DNA from: Kapaibacterium sp038202665
Lineage (GTDB): Bacteria > Bacteroidota > Ignavibacteria > Kapaibacteriales > Kapaibacteriaceae
Length of the DNA stretch: 64,000 bases
Assembly: GCA_038202665.1 (NCBI GenBank)
Contig: JBBRES010000001.1
Coordinates: 1 to 64,000 of the forward strand
Direction: 5' to 3'
Part shown: positions 1 through 8,818 of the stretch, piece by piece
How the letters are laid out: each line of letters starts with the position of its first letter
Numbering within the stretch: position 1 is the stretch's first letter
The notes under the pieces: model-generated
The model's input: only the letters and a program-made list of their open reading frames with translations
Told to the model about the DNA's origin: nothing
The model's database searches: none
Program-made: the position numbers and the translations under genes

Positions 1-153
1 CATGTGACCCATGTAGATATACATGAGGGCGGGACGACTAAAGAAGTGCGCAGACTCTGCAGAGACAATTGTGATCTGTGCGTCAGACCGTTTACGAATA
101 GTCCTTGCCGCCGTAACCCCTGCCACTCCATTGCCGATAATGACGACGTGCAT
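1..153 (-). CDS. FAD/NAD(P)-dependent oxidoreductase, N-terminal fragment
   Basis: Only the first 51 codons are present; the gene runs off the left edge. The ATG at 153 is preceded by a purine-rich AGAGGGG. The start MHVVIIGNGVAG is the dinucleotide-binding fold of pyridine-nucleotide-disulfide type reductases (GxGxxG around residues 7-12), and the following strand ends in an acidic residue (ITIVSAES) as expected for the FAD adenosine ribose. It lies 22 bp downstream of the transferase/outer-membrane fusion on the same strand, so it is probably the next operon gene. Which electron acceptor or substrate it uses cannot be seen. Confidence 0.75.
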   Translation of the reverse strand, partial: MHVVIIGNGVAGVTAARTIRKRSDAQITIVSAESAHFFSRPALMYIYMGHM

Positions 154-175
154 GCAGACCCCTCTTATTACTTCT

Positions 176-1639
176 TCAGAACGTTTTCATGATCCCAACA
201 ATAATGTTCAGTCCGCCGTAGATAGCACGAGGCGCAGTGAAGGCCGAAGAGAGATCTGCCGTCAACGTCCACGTGTCGAACGCATACGATCCGCCCAGAT
301 CCCACGCGTTGTACTCTACACCTTCACCAAGTCCATTGAACGAAAACCGGCCAGCTTGCGGAGTCCCAGCTGTTCCGAGACGGTACAGAGCGAGGTTGAC
401 CCATGCGTGCGTTGCCACTTCATAACCGGCCTTCACAAACAGACGATACTGATTGGTAAACTTTCCACCATCGAACTGCTGAATGAATGACGAGACGGCA
501 AGGCCACGGACGTTATATCCAACATCTGCCATGACGTATGCACTCGTTGGCCAAAACGAGTGGCTGATACCAACGTTGAGCCACGCATTCAATTCTTCAT
601 CACCTGTTGGCAGCCGGTGTACGCCGTCTGTGGCTTTTGCATTGCCCGTCGGAAGCTCGAACGTAAGGCCGGCCGCCACTGGCCAGTCTTCGGTGAGAAT
701 TCCGCATCGGACACCTAGCACTACGTCACCAATACCACTGGCAGATGACTGCGAGGCAAAGGCGGACGAACGATACATTGGCATACCAACTACTGCCATG
801 AGGTCTGGCAGAATTCCAACTTCGCCGTAGAGATTGATGGAGCGATTTGTAAAGGGCTCCGTGGTTGTTTTCACACCTTGAAGGTCGTAGGCCGAACTAG
901 TGGAAAGTGTTTGACCCGATACCTGCACGAAGCCCTCACCAGGCTTCTTGATCCAGCCGCCCTGGGCCGAAACAATACACGGCAGGCATAACAGGAGAAC
1001 GAGAGCGCTGAGAACAGAAAGTGAACGCAACATTGATCCTATTGCAAGGTGTGAGGGATGTGCGTCTTCGATTGCCGTTTGGAGATCTTCTTGCGTGTCA
1101 ATGTCTAAGAGCTCTGGTAGGATGCCTACGTTGAGCTGCAGCTTTTCGCAGTTCTCAAGAGTGCGACGAAGAACCGTTGGCGTGCTCCATTCGACGCCGC
1201 GAAACATGTCGATATGAGGTCCACTTACGCCAATGCAGTAGAATCCACCATCGCTGCTTGGACCGATCACCACATCGTACTCTTCGAGCATTGTGTCGGC
1301 AGTTACCAATATCTCTGGCGTAAGGAATGGTATGTCTGAGCCGATAACCATGGCGCGATCATCGTCTTCTAATCCAACCATCAAGGCATGGAGCATCTTG
1401 TCACCAAGATCGTCCCCGCGCTGTGCAAACACTGGCGCATCGAGCCATTCAGCAACCGACACCATGCCGTCTTCGCTATCGCACGCAACCATAAAGTCCA
1501 ACGTACTTGCACGAACCGCGGCGACCGTTTGCTCTACAAGAGCGCGGTACACCGTCAATGCACGAGTATCTCCGATGGTTGCGGCAAGGCGTGTCTTCAC
1601 CTTGCCAAGAACAGGAGCCCGTGCGAAGACCACGATCAT
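176..1639 (-). CDS. TIGR04282-type transferase fused in frame to an outer-membrane protein
   Basis: This is a 487-residue reading frame with two unlike halves. Residues 1-195 are a TIGR04282/DUF2064 nucleotide-sugar transferase (FARAPVLGKVKTRL near the start, GSDIPFLT near 100, GPSSDGGFYCIG near 125, LLDIDTQEDL near 180), a family found in arsenosugar clusters. Residues 203-487 begin with a typical Sec signal peptide (MLRSLSVLSALVLLLC, cleavage after SAQ) followed by beta-rich outer-membrane sequence. No stop separates them. The start at 1639 overlaps the arsS stop (ATGA); a longer ORF start at 1690 lies inside arsS and is unlikely. An internal ATG at 1033, preceded by AGGATCA, could start the second half separately. 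Whether there are one or two products is open. Confidence 0.8.
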   Translation of the reverse strand: MIVVFARAPVLGKVKTRLAATIGDTRALTVYRALVEQTVAAVRASTLDFMVACDSEDGMVSVAEWLDAPVFAQRGDDLGDKMLHALMVGLEDDDRAMVIGSDIPFLTPEILVTADTMLEEYDVVIGPSSDGGFYCIGVSGPHIDMFRGVEWSTPTVLRRTLENCEKLQLNVGILPELLDIDTQEDLQTAIEDAHPSHLAIGSMLRSLSVLSALVLLLCLPCIVSAQGGWIKKPGEGFVQVSGQTLSTSSAYDLQGVKTTTEPFTNRSINLYGEVGILPDLMAVVGMPMYRSSAFASQSSASGIGDVVLGVRCGILTEDWPVAAGLTFELPTGNAKATDGVHRLPTGDEELNAWLNVGISHSFWPTSAYVMADVGYNVRGLAVSSFIQQFDGGKFTNQYRLFVKAGYEVATHAWVNLALYRLGTAGTPQAGRFSFNGLGEGVEYNAWDLGGSYAFDTWTLTADLSSAFTAPRAIYGGLNIIVGIMKTF

Positions 1640-2697
1640 GCGATCTGTCCTCCGCACGACGAACCAGCGCCGGCTGTACAGCCATAGCAATGCTGATTCA
1701 CCACGATAGTTCTATCGTGAAGTACGTCTGCATCGAAGTTCATGATGGTGCGCGAAGCAGCAACGGCAACCGGAAGGTCGAGCATCTGATTGAAGTCGCA
1801 ATCATAGAGTGCACCGTCCCAACCAATCGAGATGGTATTCCTACACATCACGCCGGCCGCTGCGGCAGGGTTGAAGGCGTTCACAAGCTTTTCCATGTAG
1901 GCTTGGTAGTTACCGCTGTCGACAAGGAATTCAAGGAATCTCGAAATGGGCATGTTGGTGATACAGATAAGGCTGTTGAAAACCACTCCATGCTTGCGCG
2001 ACAGTTCACGCTTGAAGTCGGCTTCGAGAGCGGCCTGCGGACCCGGCAATAATGCGCCAACGGGGTTATAAACCAGATCGAACTTCAATCCCGATCCTTC
2101 TACACCATACCCAACTGCGTTGAGCATGGCCATGGCACGCATCGACTCGTCGTACACGCCTTCACCACGTTGCCGGTCTGTATGACGGGCATCGTAGAAT
2201 GGGAGCGACGAGACAACGTGGACGTTGTGATCGCGATAGAACTCTGGAAGATCATGGTACTTCGGATTCGCCACGATAATCGTGAGGTTGCACCGAACGA
2301 TAATCTTCTTCCCGAGCGCATGGATCTCTTGCACGAACCATCTGAAGTCGGGATTCATTTCAGGCGCCCCGCCTGTAAGGTCTACGGTCACATCACCCAA
2401 TGTTGCCAATGCATTCAAACATGCCTGCATGGTCGTGCGAGTCATGATCTCTTTACGATCTGGACCTGCGTCGACGTGGCAGTGCTTACATGCCTGATTG
2501 CACATCTTGCCAACATTCACTTGAAAAATCTCAAGTGCTGTTGGACGAAGCGGATACAAGTCGGCCTTGCGCATTGCATCCGCAAAGCGCGGCAACGACG
2601 TGGCGTCGGCGCTGGTTGTATTCAGGACCTTGAGCTGAAGATCGGAGTGAGAAAGGTCGTTCCCACGCGATTTGAGAGAGGTTGTAGCTAGTGACAT
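1636..2697 (-). CDS. arsS: Arsenosugar biosynthesis radical SAM protein ArsS
   Basis: The 353-residue protein carries a radical SAM cluster motif CNQACKHC (CxxxCxxC) near residue 67, followed by the glycine-rich VDLTGGAPEMN strand. A Cys-rich C-terminal region (CDFNQMLDLP and CYGCTAGAGSSCGG) fits the DUF3641 domain typical of ArsS. ArsS enzymes use S-adenosylmethionine to build the deoxyadenosyl moiety of arsenosugars from methylated arsenic. The gene sits 7 bp after the peroxidase-like gene and overlaps the transferase by ATGA, the usual neighbours in this cluster. The methyltransferase ArsM is not visible and may lie beyond the left edge. The family call is secure; the substrate is inferred from family and context. 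Confidence 0.88.
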   Translation of the reverse strand: MSLATTSLKSRGNDLSHSDLQLKVLNTTSADATSLPRFADAMRKADLYPLRPTALEIFQVNVGKMCNQACKHCHVDAGPDRKEIMTRTTMQACLNALATLGDVTVDLTGGAPEMNPDFRWFVQEIHALGKKIIVRCNLTIIVANPKYHDLPEFYRDHNVHVVSSLPFYDARHTDRQRGEGVYDESMRAMAMLNAVGYGVEGSGLKFDLVYNPVGALLPGPQAALEADFKRELSRKHGVVFNSLICITNMPISRFLEFLVDSGNYQAYMEKLVNAFNPAAAAGVMCRNTISIGWDGALYDCDFNQMLDLPVAVAASRTIMNFDADVLHDRTIVVNQHCYGCTAGAGSSCGGQIA

Positions 2698-2704
2698 TGG
2701 TCCA

Positions 2705-3037
2705 TTACATCATGAGTTCTTTTGCCTTGTTCATCATCATCGTGCTGTGCACGAGCGACGAACCACCACGAATGGCTGCACCTACGTGGACTGCTTCCAT
2801 CATCATCTCTTCTGTTGCGCCCTTTTCCAGTGAATCCGTGGTGTAGGCATCAATGCAATACGGACACTGCACTACATGAGCAACGGCAAGTGCGATAAGC
2901 GATTTCTCACGCTGCGTGAGTGCGCCTTCTGCGAACACTGCACCATAGTAGTCGAAGAACTTCTTGCCAAGCTCTTCTTTGAACTCGACGATGTTGCCAA
3001 ACTTGGCGAGATCTGCGGGGTTGTAGTATGAAGACAT
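2705..3037 (-). CDS. Arsenosugar-associated peroxidase-like (CMD/AhpD fold) protein
   Basis: A 110-residue carboxymuconolactone decarboxylase/AhpD-family protein. The active-site pattern is CPYCIDAYT (CxxC followed by a basic/acidic helix) near residue 58, within the conserved EKSLIALAVAHVVQCPYC segment. Small proteins of this type are regularly the first gene of ArsS clusters and are named arsenosugar biosynthesis-associated peroxidase-like proteins. It is the first gene of the minus-strand operon, with a TATATTTG promoter element about 48 bp upstream of its ATG. A thiol-based peroxidase or redox relay role follows from the family; the actual reaction is not known. Confidence 0.85.
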   Translation of the reverse strand: MSSYYNPADLAKFGNIVEFKEELGKKFFDYYGAVFAEGALTQREKSLIALAVAHVVQCPYCIDAYTTDSLEKGATEEMMMEAVHVGAAIRGGSSLVHSTMMMNKAKELMM

Positions 3038-3084
3038 GCTACCTCAAAGTGAAAAGGAATGACGTACAATGCCGACGTGACTGA

Positions 3085-3092
3085 CAAATATA
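3085..3092 (-). promoter_or_regulatory. Promoter -7 element TATATTTG for the arsenosugar operon
   Basis: Read on the minus strand the sequence is TATATTTG, a perfect match to the Bacteroidota -7 consensus TAnnTTTG. It lies 47 bp upstream of the ATG at 3037, which leaves a leader of about 40 nt. No clear -33 TTG is seen at the right distance. Nothing else was recognised in the 143-bp divergent gap except the AAGGAGG ribosome site (about 3170-3176) of the plus-strand gene. Confidence 0.45.
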
Positions 3093-3180
3093 TCTCATCG
3101 GAGTTCTGTGAGTGTAACGAATGCCGTAGAGCAGGGATATTGACGCGATATGGCGCTTGGGGTTACTGTAAGGAGGATAC

Positions 3181-4761
3181 ATGGCAGCATTGGATACGTA
3201 CACTGGTCCGTGGACGCGGCGAGAAGCCGCCCATTTGGTCCGGCGCTCTCTTTTCGGGCTACGTCTGCAGGACGTTACCACCGCCCTTTCGGGCACCGTA
3301 GGTGAGGCAGTCGACATGCTCCTTGCCACCTCGCCGCCCCCCGCGGCCCCTATTGCCTATACGAACTCGGGTGCCATTACTGCCGGCAACGAATGGGCGA
3401 CGGCCGCCTATGAATCGGGCAGTGAAGGTCAGCGCGTGACTTTTGCGCAAACGTGGTGGATCGACATCATGCTCCAGCAAGGATTTACCCTGCGTGAAAA
3501 GATGACGCTGTTTTGGGCGAATCACGTACCCACAGGCTCGAACTCTGTGAAGGACGCCCGCTACATCGTGCAGCAAAATTCGTATTTGCGTTCGAATGCA
3601 TTTGGCAACGTCAAGAATATTATCCGCGATACCACCTTCGATCCCGCCATGCTGCGCTATCTGAGCGGCAACACCAACACGAAGAAACAGCCGAACGAAA
3701 ATTATGGCCGTGAGCTGCAGGAGCTGTTCACGATTGGCAAGGGACCCGAGATTCAACCGGGCAACTACACGAACTACACAGAGGCAGATGTAAAGGCGGC
3801 CGCGCGAGTGCTGACAGGTTGGTCCGATGATGCAACCACACGCAAGGCCAAGTTCAACGCAGGCAATCACGACATCACAGACAAGACGTTTTCTGCGGCC
3901 TATGGGAACACGGTAATCAAGGGTGGCAAGGATGAGGCGGGGGCACGTAGAGAGATTGACGAGATGCTCACAATGATCTTTGCGCAACCAGCCACGGCAC
4001 TGTACTTTGTGCGCAAGCTGTACCGGTTCTTTGTGGACTACAAGATCTCTTCTTCTACAGAGCAATCAGTGATCGTTCCATTGGCAGACATGCTTCGCGC
4101 CAACAACTACGAGGTGAAGCCAGTGCTACGCGCATTGTTCACCAGCACACACTTCTTCGATACGGAACGCATTGGTTGCATGATAAAGCCACCATCCGAT
4201 CTCGTGATTGGCGTGGTGCGCACATTCCAACCGCCCGATCTCTTCCCGGCAGAAAAGAACAAAATGCATTGGGCGTATCGCACGCTCAGAAAGACCATGG
4301 CCACGGCGCAACAAGACCTCTACAATGCACCCAACGTTGCGGGTTGGCCGGCCTATTATCAGGAGCCGTTCTTTCATGAGATTTGGATCAATGCGGATAC
4401 GCTGCAAAAGCGCGTGAAGTACACGAACGATCTGAGCTCGGATGGATATCTGCTTGACGAGGCCTACGAGAAGAGCTACATCGACGAGATCTATGCCGCC
4501 AAACTCGTCAGCGATCCTGGCGTTATCACGACGCTCATCAACGAATGGGCCTTCCTCCTCTTCCCGATTCCGTTAAACGACAATCAGATTGATGCGTGTA
4601 AAAACGTGGTGCTCTCTGGCTTGCCGGACTATGAGTGGTCTGTTGAATGGGGTGACTACGTGAACGATCCCACCAACGACGCAAAGCTGCAACCAGTGCG
4701 CACGAAACTCCGCGCACTCTTGCGCTACATGATGGGTATGGCCGAACATCAGATTTGTTAA
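3181..4761 (+). CDS. DUF1800 family protein
   Basis: A 526-residue DUF1800 protein, recognised by the N-terminal WTRREAAHLVRRSLFG, the central FWANHVPTGSN, the ENYGRELQELFTIG segment and ARVLTGW. The ATG is preceded by a strong AAGGAGG with a short spacer. No signal peptide is visible, although the partner family is exported. DUF1800 genes are almost always followed by a DUF1501 gene, as here (10-bp gap), and the pair is thought to act together at the cell surface. The biochemical function is unknown. Confidence 0.88.
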   Translation: MAALDTYTGPWTRREAAHLVRRSLFGLRLQDVTTALSGTVGEAVDMLLATSPPPAAPIAYTNSGAITAGNEWATAAYESGSEGQRVTFAQTWWIDIMLQQGFTLREKMTLFWANHVPTGSNSVKDARYIVQQNSYLRSNAFGNVKNIIRDTTFDPAMLRYLSGNTNTKKQPNENYGRELQELFTIGKGPEIQPGNYTNYTEADVKAAARVLTGWSDDATTRKAKFNAGNHDITDKTFSAAYGNTVIKGGKDEAGARREIDEMLTMIFAQPATALYFVRKLYRFFVDYKISSSTEQSVIVPLADMLRANNYEVKPVLRALFTSTHFFDTERIGCMIKPPSDLVIGVVRTFQPPDLFPAEKNKMHWAYRTLRKTMATAQQDLYNAPNVAGWPAYYQEPFFHEIWINADTLQKRVKYTNDLSSDGYLLDEAYEKSYIDEIYAAKLVSDPGVITTLINEWAFLLFPIPLNDNQIDACKNVVLSGLPDYEWSVEWGDYVNDPTNDAKLQPVRTKLRALLRYMMGMAEHQIC

Positions 4762-4771
4762 GGAGCAACAC

Positions 4772-6343
4772 ATGAAACGCAGAGACTTTATCAAGGGCAC
4801 AGCCCCTGCCGCCCTCCTTCCATTTCTGATCAACGGATATGCTGTTAGCGCCTACCGTCAGTCACCGTTGTTGCAAGCGCTCGAGCAGTCGGCGTGCGAC
4901 GATCACATTCTTGTGCTCATTCAACTGAATGGCGGGAACGACGGATTGAATACTGTGATTCCGCTCGACAAGTATTCGCTCTACAATGCTGCTCGCACGA
5001 ACATTGCGATTGCAGAAAACACTGTTCTGAAACTCACGAACGAAGTGGGCTTGCATCCGCAGATGACGCAGATGCAGCAGATGTTTTCGAATGGACAGTT
5101 GCGTGTGATCAATAGCGTTGGCTATCCAACACCGAACTATTCGCATTTCCGTTCGACGGATATATGGCTTACGGCGTCAGACTACGATCAAGTGATTGAG
5201 TCTGGATGGATGGGTCGCTACCTGGACTATCAATACCCCGGCTTCCCCGAGAACTTCCCGAACGCGGCCATGCCAGATCCGCTAGCGATTCAGATTGGCT
5301 CTGTGATTTCGGGAGGGTTGGAAGGTCCGAAGGCAAACATGGGCATGGCCTTTACAGATCCAACAACGTACTTCAACATCGTCAACGGACGTACACCGGT
5401 ACCGATCGGACAGCGCGCGGGTGAAGAGCTGGAGTTTGTGCGCAAGATCGGTGTGCAAATCGAGCAGTTTGCAACGCCTGTAAAAGCCGCCGCGGCAAAG
5501 GCAAAGAACAAAAGCACGCTCTACCCTGCAGCAAGGACCAATCCGTTGGCAGATCAACTGAAGATCGTTGCACAACTGATTGCCGGTGGATTGAAGACAC
5601 GCATTTACGTAGTGAACCTGAGCGGATTCGATACGCACTCGTATCAAACAACAGGTGGCGCTGGCAGTCCGACGCCACACGGTACACTTCTCAGTCAGCT
5701 TAGTGTTGCCGTGAACGCATTCCAAGACGATCTAAAACTTCTTGGCATTCAAGACCGCGTGATGGGCATGACGTTCTCAGAGTTCGGACGTAGAATCAAG
5801 AGTAATTCAAGCGGTGGTACCGATCACGGTGCGGCTGCTCCGCTCTTTGTGTTTGGCGCGAACGTTGTGAGTGGCGTACTTGGGTCGACGCCCGACATTC
5901 CATCATCTGCATCTCCCGAAGACAACATTCCAATGCAGTATGACTTCCGCTCTGTGTATGCATCGCTGTTGAAAGATTGGTTCTGTGTTCCGCAACAAGT
6001 GATCTCCGAGTTGTTGTATCGCGACTTCCCATTGCTTGCCATCGTCAAGGGCGGTTCGCCCACGTCCATCTTTGATGAGGTGCTCGACCAGCATGCAGGA
6101 CTTTCCGTATCGCCTCATCCAGTGGAGTCTTCATGTACGATCTCTATGAACGCACCACAAGGCCCCATCAGAATGTCGATGTACGATGGGACAGGTCGTG
6201 AGATTGCAGTGATCTTGGAAGGCGCGGCAAACGGCGGCTCGATGCAAGTGCCATATTCAATGTCTGCACTTTCTGCGGGTACCTACTACGTCCGCCTGCA
6301 GCATAGCAAAGGCGTTGCGATGATGCCGTTGATCAAGCAATAG
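4772..6343 (+). CDS. DUF1501 family protein with Tat-like signal and T9SS sorting domain
   Basis: The 523-residue protein begins MKRRDFIKGTAPAALLPF, a twin-arginine type signal. The DUF1501 body (sulfatase-like fold) shows LIQLNGGNDGLNTVIPL, the HFRSTDIW region and the MTFSEFGRRIKSN segment. The last 75 residues (from about VSPHPVESSC to VAMMPLIKQ) are a type A T9SS C-terminal sorting domain ending in GTYYVRLQ. It follows the DUF1800 gene by 10 bp and carries its own GGAG site (AAGGAGCAACAC). Export and surface anchoring through the Por system is inferred from that tail. The enzyme activity, if any, is unknown. Its 3' end overlaps the convergent membrane gene by 11 bp. Confidence 0.88.
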   Translation: MKRRDFIKGTAPAALLPFLINGYAVSAYRQSPLLQALEQSACDDHILVLIQLNGGNDGLNTVIPLDKYSLYNAARTNIAIAENTVLKLTNEVGLHPQMTQMQQMFSNGQLRVINSVGYPTPNYSHFRSTDIWLTASDYDQVIESGWMGRYLDYQYPGFPENFPNAAMPDPLAIQIGSVISGGLEGPKANMGMAFTDPTTYFNIVNGRTPVPIGQRAGEELEFVRKIGVQIEQFATPVKAAAAKAKNKSTLYPAARTNPLADQLKIVAQLIAGGLKTRIYVVNLSGFDTHSYQTTGGAGSPTPHGTLLSQLSVAVNAFQDDLKLLGIQDRVMGMTFSEFGRRIKSNSSGGTDHGAAAPLFVFGANVVSGVLGSTPDIPSSASPEDNIPMQYDFRSVYASLLKDWFCVPQQVISELLYRDFPLLAIVKGGSPTSIFDEVLDQHAGLSVSPHPVESSCTISMNAPQGPIRMSMYDGTGREIAVILEGAANGGSMQVPYSMSALSAGTYYVRLQHSKGVAMMPLIKQ

Positions 6344-6986
6344 TCGCGCGAACGTTGGTGCGCGTCAGCACGACGCCCACAATAACGGCGAGAATGGCAA
6401 GGTCTACAAAAACGAGGCCAGGCAGACTGCCCATGCTCGACGTCACAGGAATCACACTTGGATAGAGAACAAATAGTGGTGCGGCTACCACTACACTTCC
6501 GTATCCAAGCATCTTGGTTCTACCGGAAGCAACCCTCGCATTATTCAATGCCATCAGCAATGATGGGCCCGAGAGATAGGCGGCTGTTGAGATCGTCCCA
6601 ATCCACACGAGCATTAAACGCACGTCATCCGTCTCTTTCAACAACAACGGAATGATGTTCAGTGCTATGGCCAAGCCGCAGACTACGGTGAGAACGGACC
6701 ACAGACTTTGACTGAAATACCTTCGCGTGAATGCATAGGCGATCACGCAACTGCAACAGCGGACCCACGCCACCCAAGCCATATTGCCAGGAATGAATTC
6801 CGAGCCAGACTGCGTATGTGCCCAGTCGAGAAGAGCCTGTCCGCTCACCAGCATGATAGCCGCTATGAGCAACGGAATATCCGTCACATCCACAGAACCA
6901 CGTCGGCGCTGAAGGACAACGTAGATTCCTAATACCATACCAAGGATCGGTAAGAGGACGATAGCTGTTACTGCAAGTGCAATCAT
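6333..6986 (-). CDS. Hypothetical integral membrane protein
   Basis: A 217-residue protein with six or seven hydrophobic segments (starting MIALAVTAIVLLPILGMVLGI) and short charged loops. No family was recognised. It is the third gene of the cdsA-CDF operon: its ATG overlaps the stop of the CDF gene (ATGA at 6983-6986), so translation is probably coupled. Its stop codon lies inside the convergent DUF1501 gene. No conserved catalytic motif can be pointed out; a histidine kinase sensor-like 7TM fold is possible but not shown. Confidence 0.7.
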   Translation of the reverse strand: MIALAVTAIVLLPILGMVLGIYVVLQRRRGSVDVTDIPLLIAAIMLVSGQALLDWAHTQSGSEFIPGNMAWVAWVRCCSCVIAYAFTRRYFSQSLWSVLTVVCGLAIALNIIPLLLKETDDVRLMLVWIGTISTAAYLSGPSLLMALNNARVASGRTKMLGYGSVVVAAPLFVLYPSVIPVTSSMGSLPGLVFVDLAILAVIVGVVLTRTNVRATIA

Positions 6987-7912
6987 GATGACGTTTCCTC
7001 TTCACAATTCCCGCAGGCGTGATCGAATCCGGGTGACTCTACTTGAACCGTCGTATGAACGATGTCGAACTTCTCTTTCATCACCGTTTGCACAGCTTGC
7101 ACCACATCATCACTCGGATGCTCGCTCACAACATGTACCGTAGCCGTGTAATCTTTAGAACCTAGCTGCCACACGTGTACATCGTGTACGTTGATCACGC
7201 GGACATCCTTGAGCAAAGCGGCGCGCACATCGTCAGGTGAGATGTGTTCTGGAGCCGATTCCATCAAGATCACACTGGCACTCTTGATCACACGTACAGC
7301 TCCTCGAATGATCACAGCAGCAATCAGGAGCGAGATGAGCGGATCAATCCATTGCCAGTCTGTCACCGATAAGATGATAGCCGCGATAATCACGCCGGCA
7401 CTCGAGAGCAGGTCGGTGATCACATGCAGGTAGGCACTGCGCGTTGTGATGTGCTCGCTTCGGTGCAAGTACATCGCACTAATCCCATTGGCTATAAAAC
7501 CCACAACGGCAACCACGAGCATGGAGTCTGCATGTACGTGTTCTGGAACGGCGAATCGACGTATCGCTTCCAGTATGATGTAGATGCAAATGCCAAGGAG
7601 GAGAAAGCCATTGGTAAGGGCGGCAAGGATTTCAACGCGCCGCATACCAAACGTAAATCGAATATCGTTCTTCTCGCGAGCTCGAGCGGCAACACGCAGT
7701 CCGGCAAAGGCGATGACGAGCGAGGCGAGGTCAACAAACACATGCCCTGCATCCGAGAGTAATGCAAGAGAACCAGAGATGAACCCACCTATAACTTGGG
7801 CAATGAAGACCGTCCCCGTAAGGATCATCGCAATGCGCAGTGGCCGGATATCGCGGTGCTCATGAACATGCGCATGGTCATGTCCGTGGTGCTCATGATG
7901 GTGTCCACTCAT
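6983..7912 (-). CDS. Cation diffusion facilitator (Zn2+/Co2+/Cd2+ exporter, CzcD/ZitB type)
   Basis: The 309-residue protein has a His-rich N-terminus (MSGHHHEHHGHDHAHVHEH) typical of CDF zinc exporters. The metal site is seen in transmembrane helix 2 (LLSDAGHVFVDL) and helix 5 (HVITDLLSSAG), giving the HxxxD pairs of the ZitB/CzcD group. A cytoplasmic C-terminal domain contains VHDVHVWQLG, and the protein ends in a Cys-containing tail (HACGNCEEE). It should export divalent cations from the cytoplasm using the proton gradient. It overlaps cdsA by ATGA upstream and the membrane gene downstream. Zinc is the likeliest substrate but is not proven. Confidence 0.92.
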   Translation of the reverse strand: MSGHHHEHHGHDHAHVHEHRDIRPLRIAMILTGTVFIAQVIGGFISGSLALLSDAGHVFVDLASLVIAFAGLRVAARAREKNDIRFTFGMRRVEILAALTNGFLLLGICIYIILEAIRRFAVPEHVHADSMLVVAVVGFIANGISAMYLHRSEHITTRSAYLHVITDLLSSAGVIIAAIILSVTDWQWIDPLISLLIAAVIIRGAVRVIKSASVILMESAPEHISPDDVRAALLKDVRVINVHDVHVWQLGSKDYTATVHVVSEHPSDDVVQAVQTVMKEKFDIVHTTVQVESPGFDHACGNCEEETSS

Positions 7913-8787
7913 CGCAGCGATGGCACGAGTGCTAACAGTGACGCATACATCACCAACAGTGGCGCAACAAAGAGGATGCTATCAAATCTATCGAGCACAC
8001 CGCCATGACCTGGAATAAGCTGCGAGCTATCCTTCACGTCGGCATCGCGCTTCAACCAGCTCTCAGCAAAGTCGCCCAGCTGTCCGCCCACACCAACAAT
8101 CACGCCGCATATCACCGCATGACGAAGTGCCACCGTTGGCAAACACCACATCACGCCAATCACGAAGGCAGCAACGCTTCCGATCAGTCCCGCCACGCTG
8201 CCCTCCCATGATTTCTTAGGACTCACGCGCGGATTGACCTTGTGTTTTCCGATGGCCATACCAACGAAGTATGCAAGCGAATCGCACATCCATACACTCA
8301 CAAACGCAATCATGACAAAGCGGAATCCAAGATCTGCCTCTATGCTTGTTGTAAGCGTTCCGTCCAACTGATACTGTCGCAGATAGATCAAGGAGGCAAA
8401 GCCAAGACTCACATAGACAATGCCCATCAGCGTCGTACTCACGTTGAACACTGCTTGAGGTCGGTTCCTCCACATCTCCATCGCCAACGTGAGCACCGAC
8501 ACAAGCATCATCATTGGAATCATAACGAGCAGCCAGCGGACGCTCCAATGTTGCGATGGGTCCACAAAAAGCGACGCCAATACCGTCATGGCAACTCCCC
8601 CGAGCATGCCCACGATGTAGTTCGGCGCCGCTCCCTTTGCGGCGGCCAGCTTGTAGAATTCATACAAGCCAACGGCGCCAATGAACGTCATCAGCACGTT
8701 GAATACCCAGCCTCCAACGTACATCGACCCCAGCATGAGAGGGATGCCGACAGCGGCGGTAACAATGCGAATGATCATGTTCTTCAT
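7909..8787 (-). CDS. cdsA: Phosphatidate cytidylyltransferase
   Basis: A 292-residue integral membrane enzyme with about eight hydrophobic segments. The CDP-diglyceride synthase signature is clear near residues 190-215: DSLAYFVGMAIGKHKV then SPKKSWEGSVAG. The end carries the conserved KDSSQLIPGHGGVLDRFDS. It makes CDP-diacylglycerol from phosphatidic acid and CTP for phospholipid synthesis. It is the first gene of the minus-strand operon, with a TAACTTTG promoter element only 4 nt from its ATG and an AGG between them. Confidence 0.95.
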   Translation of the reverse strand: MKNMIIRIVTAAVGIPLMLGSMYVGGWVFNVLMTFIGAVGLYEFYKLAAAKGAAPNYIVGMLGGVAMTVLASLFVDPSQHWSVRWLLVMIPMMMLVSVLTLAMEMWRNRPQAVFNVSTTLMGIVYVSLGFASLIYLRQYQLDGTLTTSIEADLGFRFVMIAFVSVWMCDSLAYFVGMAIGKHKVNPRVSPKKSWEGSVAGLIGSVAAFVIGVMWCLPTVALRHAVICGVIVGVGGQLGDFAESWLKRDADVKDSSQLIPGHGGVLDRFDSILFVAPLLVMYASLLALVPSLR

Positions 8788-8791
8788 CCTG

Positions 8792-8799
8792 CAAAGTTA
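8792..8799 (-). promoter_or_regulatory. cdsA promoter -7 element TAACTTTG
   Basis: On the minus strand the sequence TAACTTTG matches TAnnTTTG and ends 4 nt before the cdsA ATG at 8787. Because the transcription start in this promoter type is expected only a few nucleotides beyond the element, the mRNA would be essentially leaderless. It shares a 31-bp divergent gap with the opposite promoter at 8808. Confidence 0.55.
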
Positions 8800-8807
8800 G
8801 CCTTTCC

Positions 8808-8815
8808 TATCTTCG
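8808..8815 (+). promoter_or_regulatory. Promoter -7 element TATCTTCG for the dehydrogenase-like gene
   Basis: TATCTTCG (a TAnnTTTG variant seen repeatedly in this window) ends 3 nt before the ATG at 8819, which would place the start codon at or next to the first transcribed base. There is no Shine-Dalgarno sequence. It faces away from the cdsA promoter in the same gap. Confidence 0.5.
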
Positions 8816-8818
8816 TAC

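Noticed and set aside
3259..4065. 268-residue ORF antisense to the DUF1800 gene
   Set aside because: Arg/Cys-rich shadow frame; DUF1800 motifs lie on the plus strand with a strong ribosome site.
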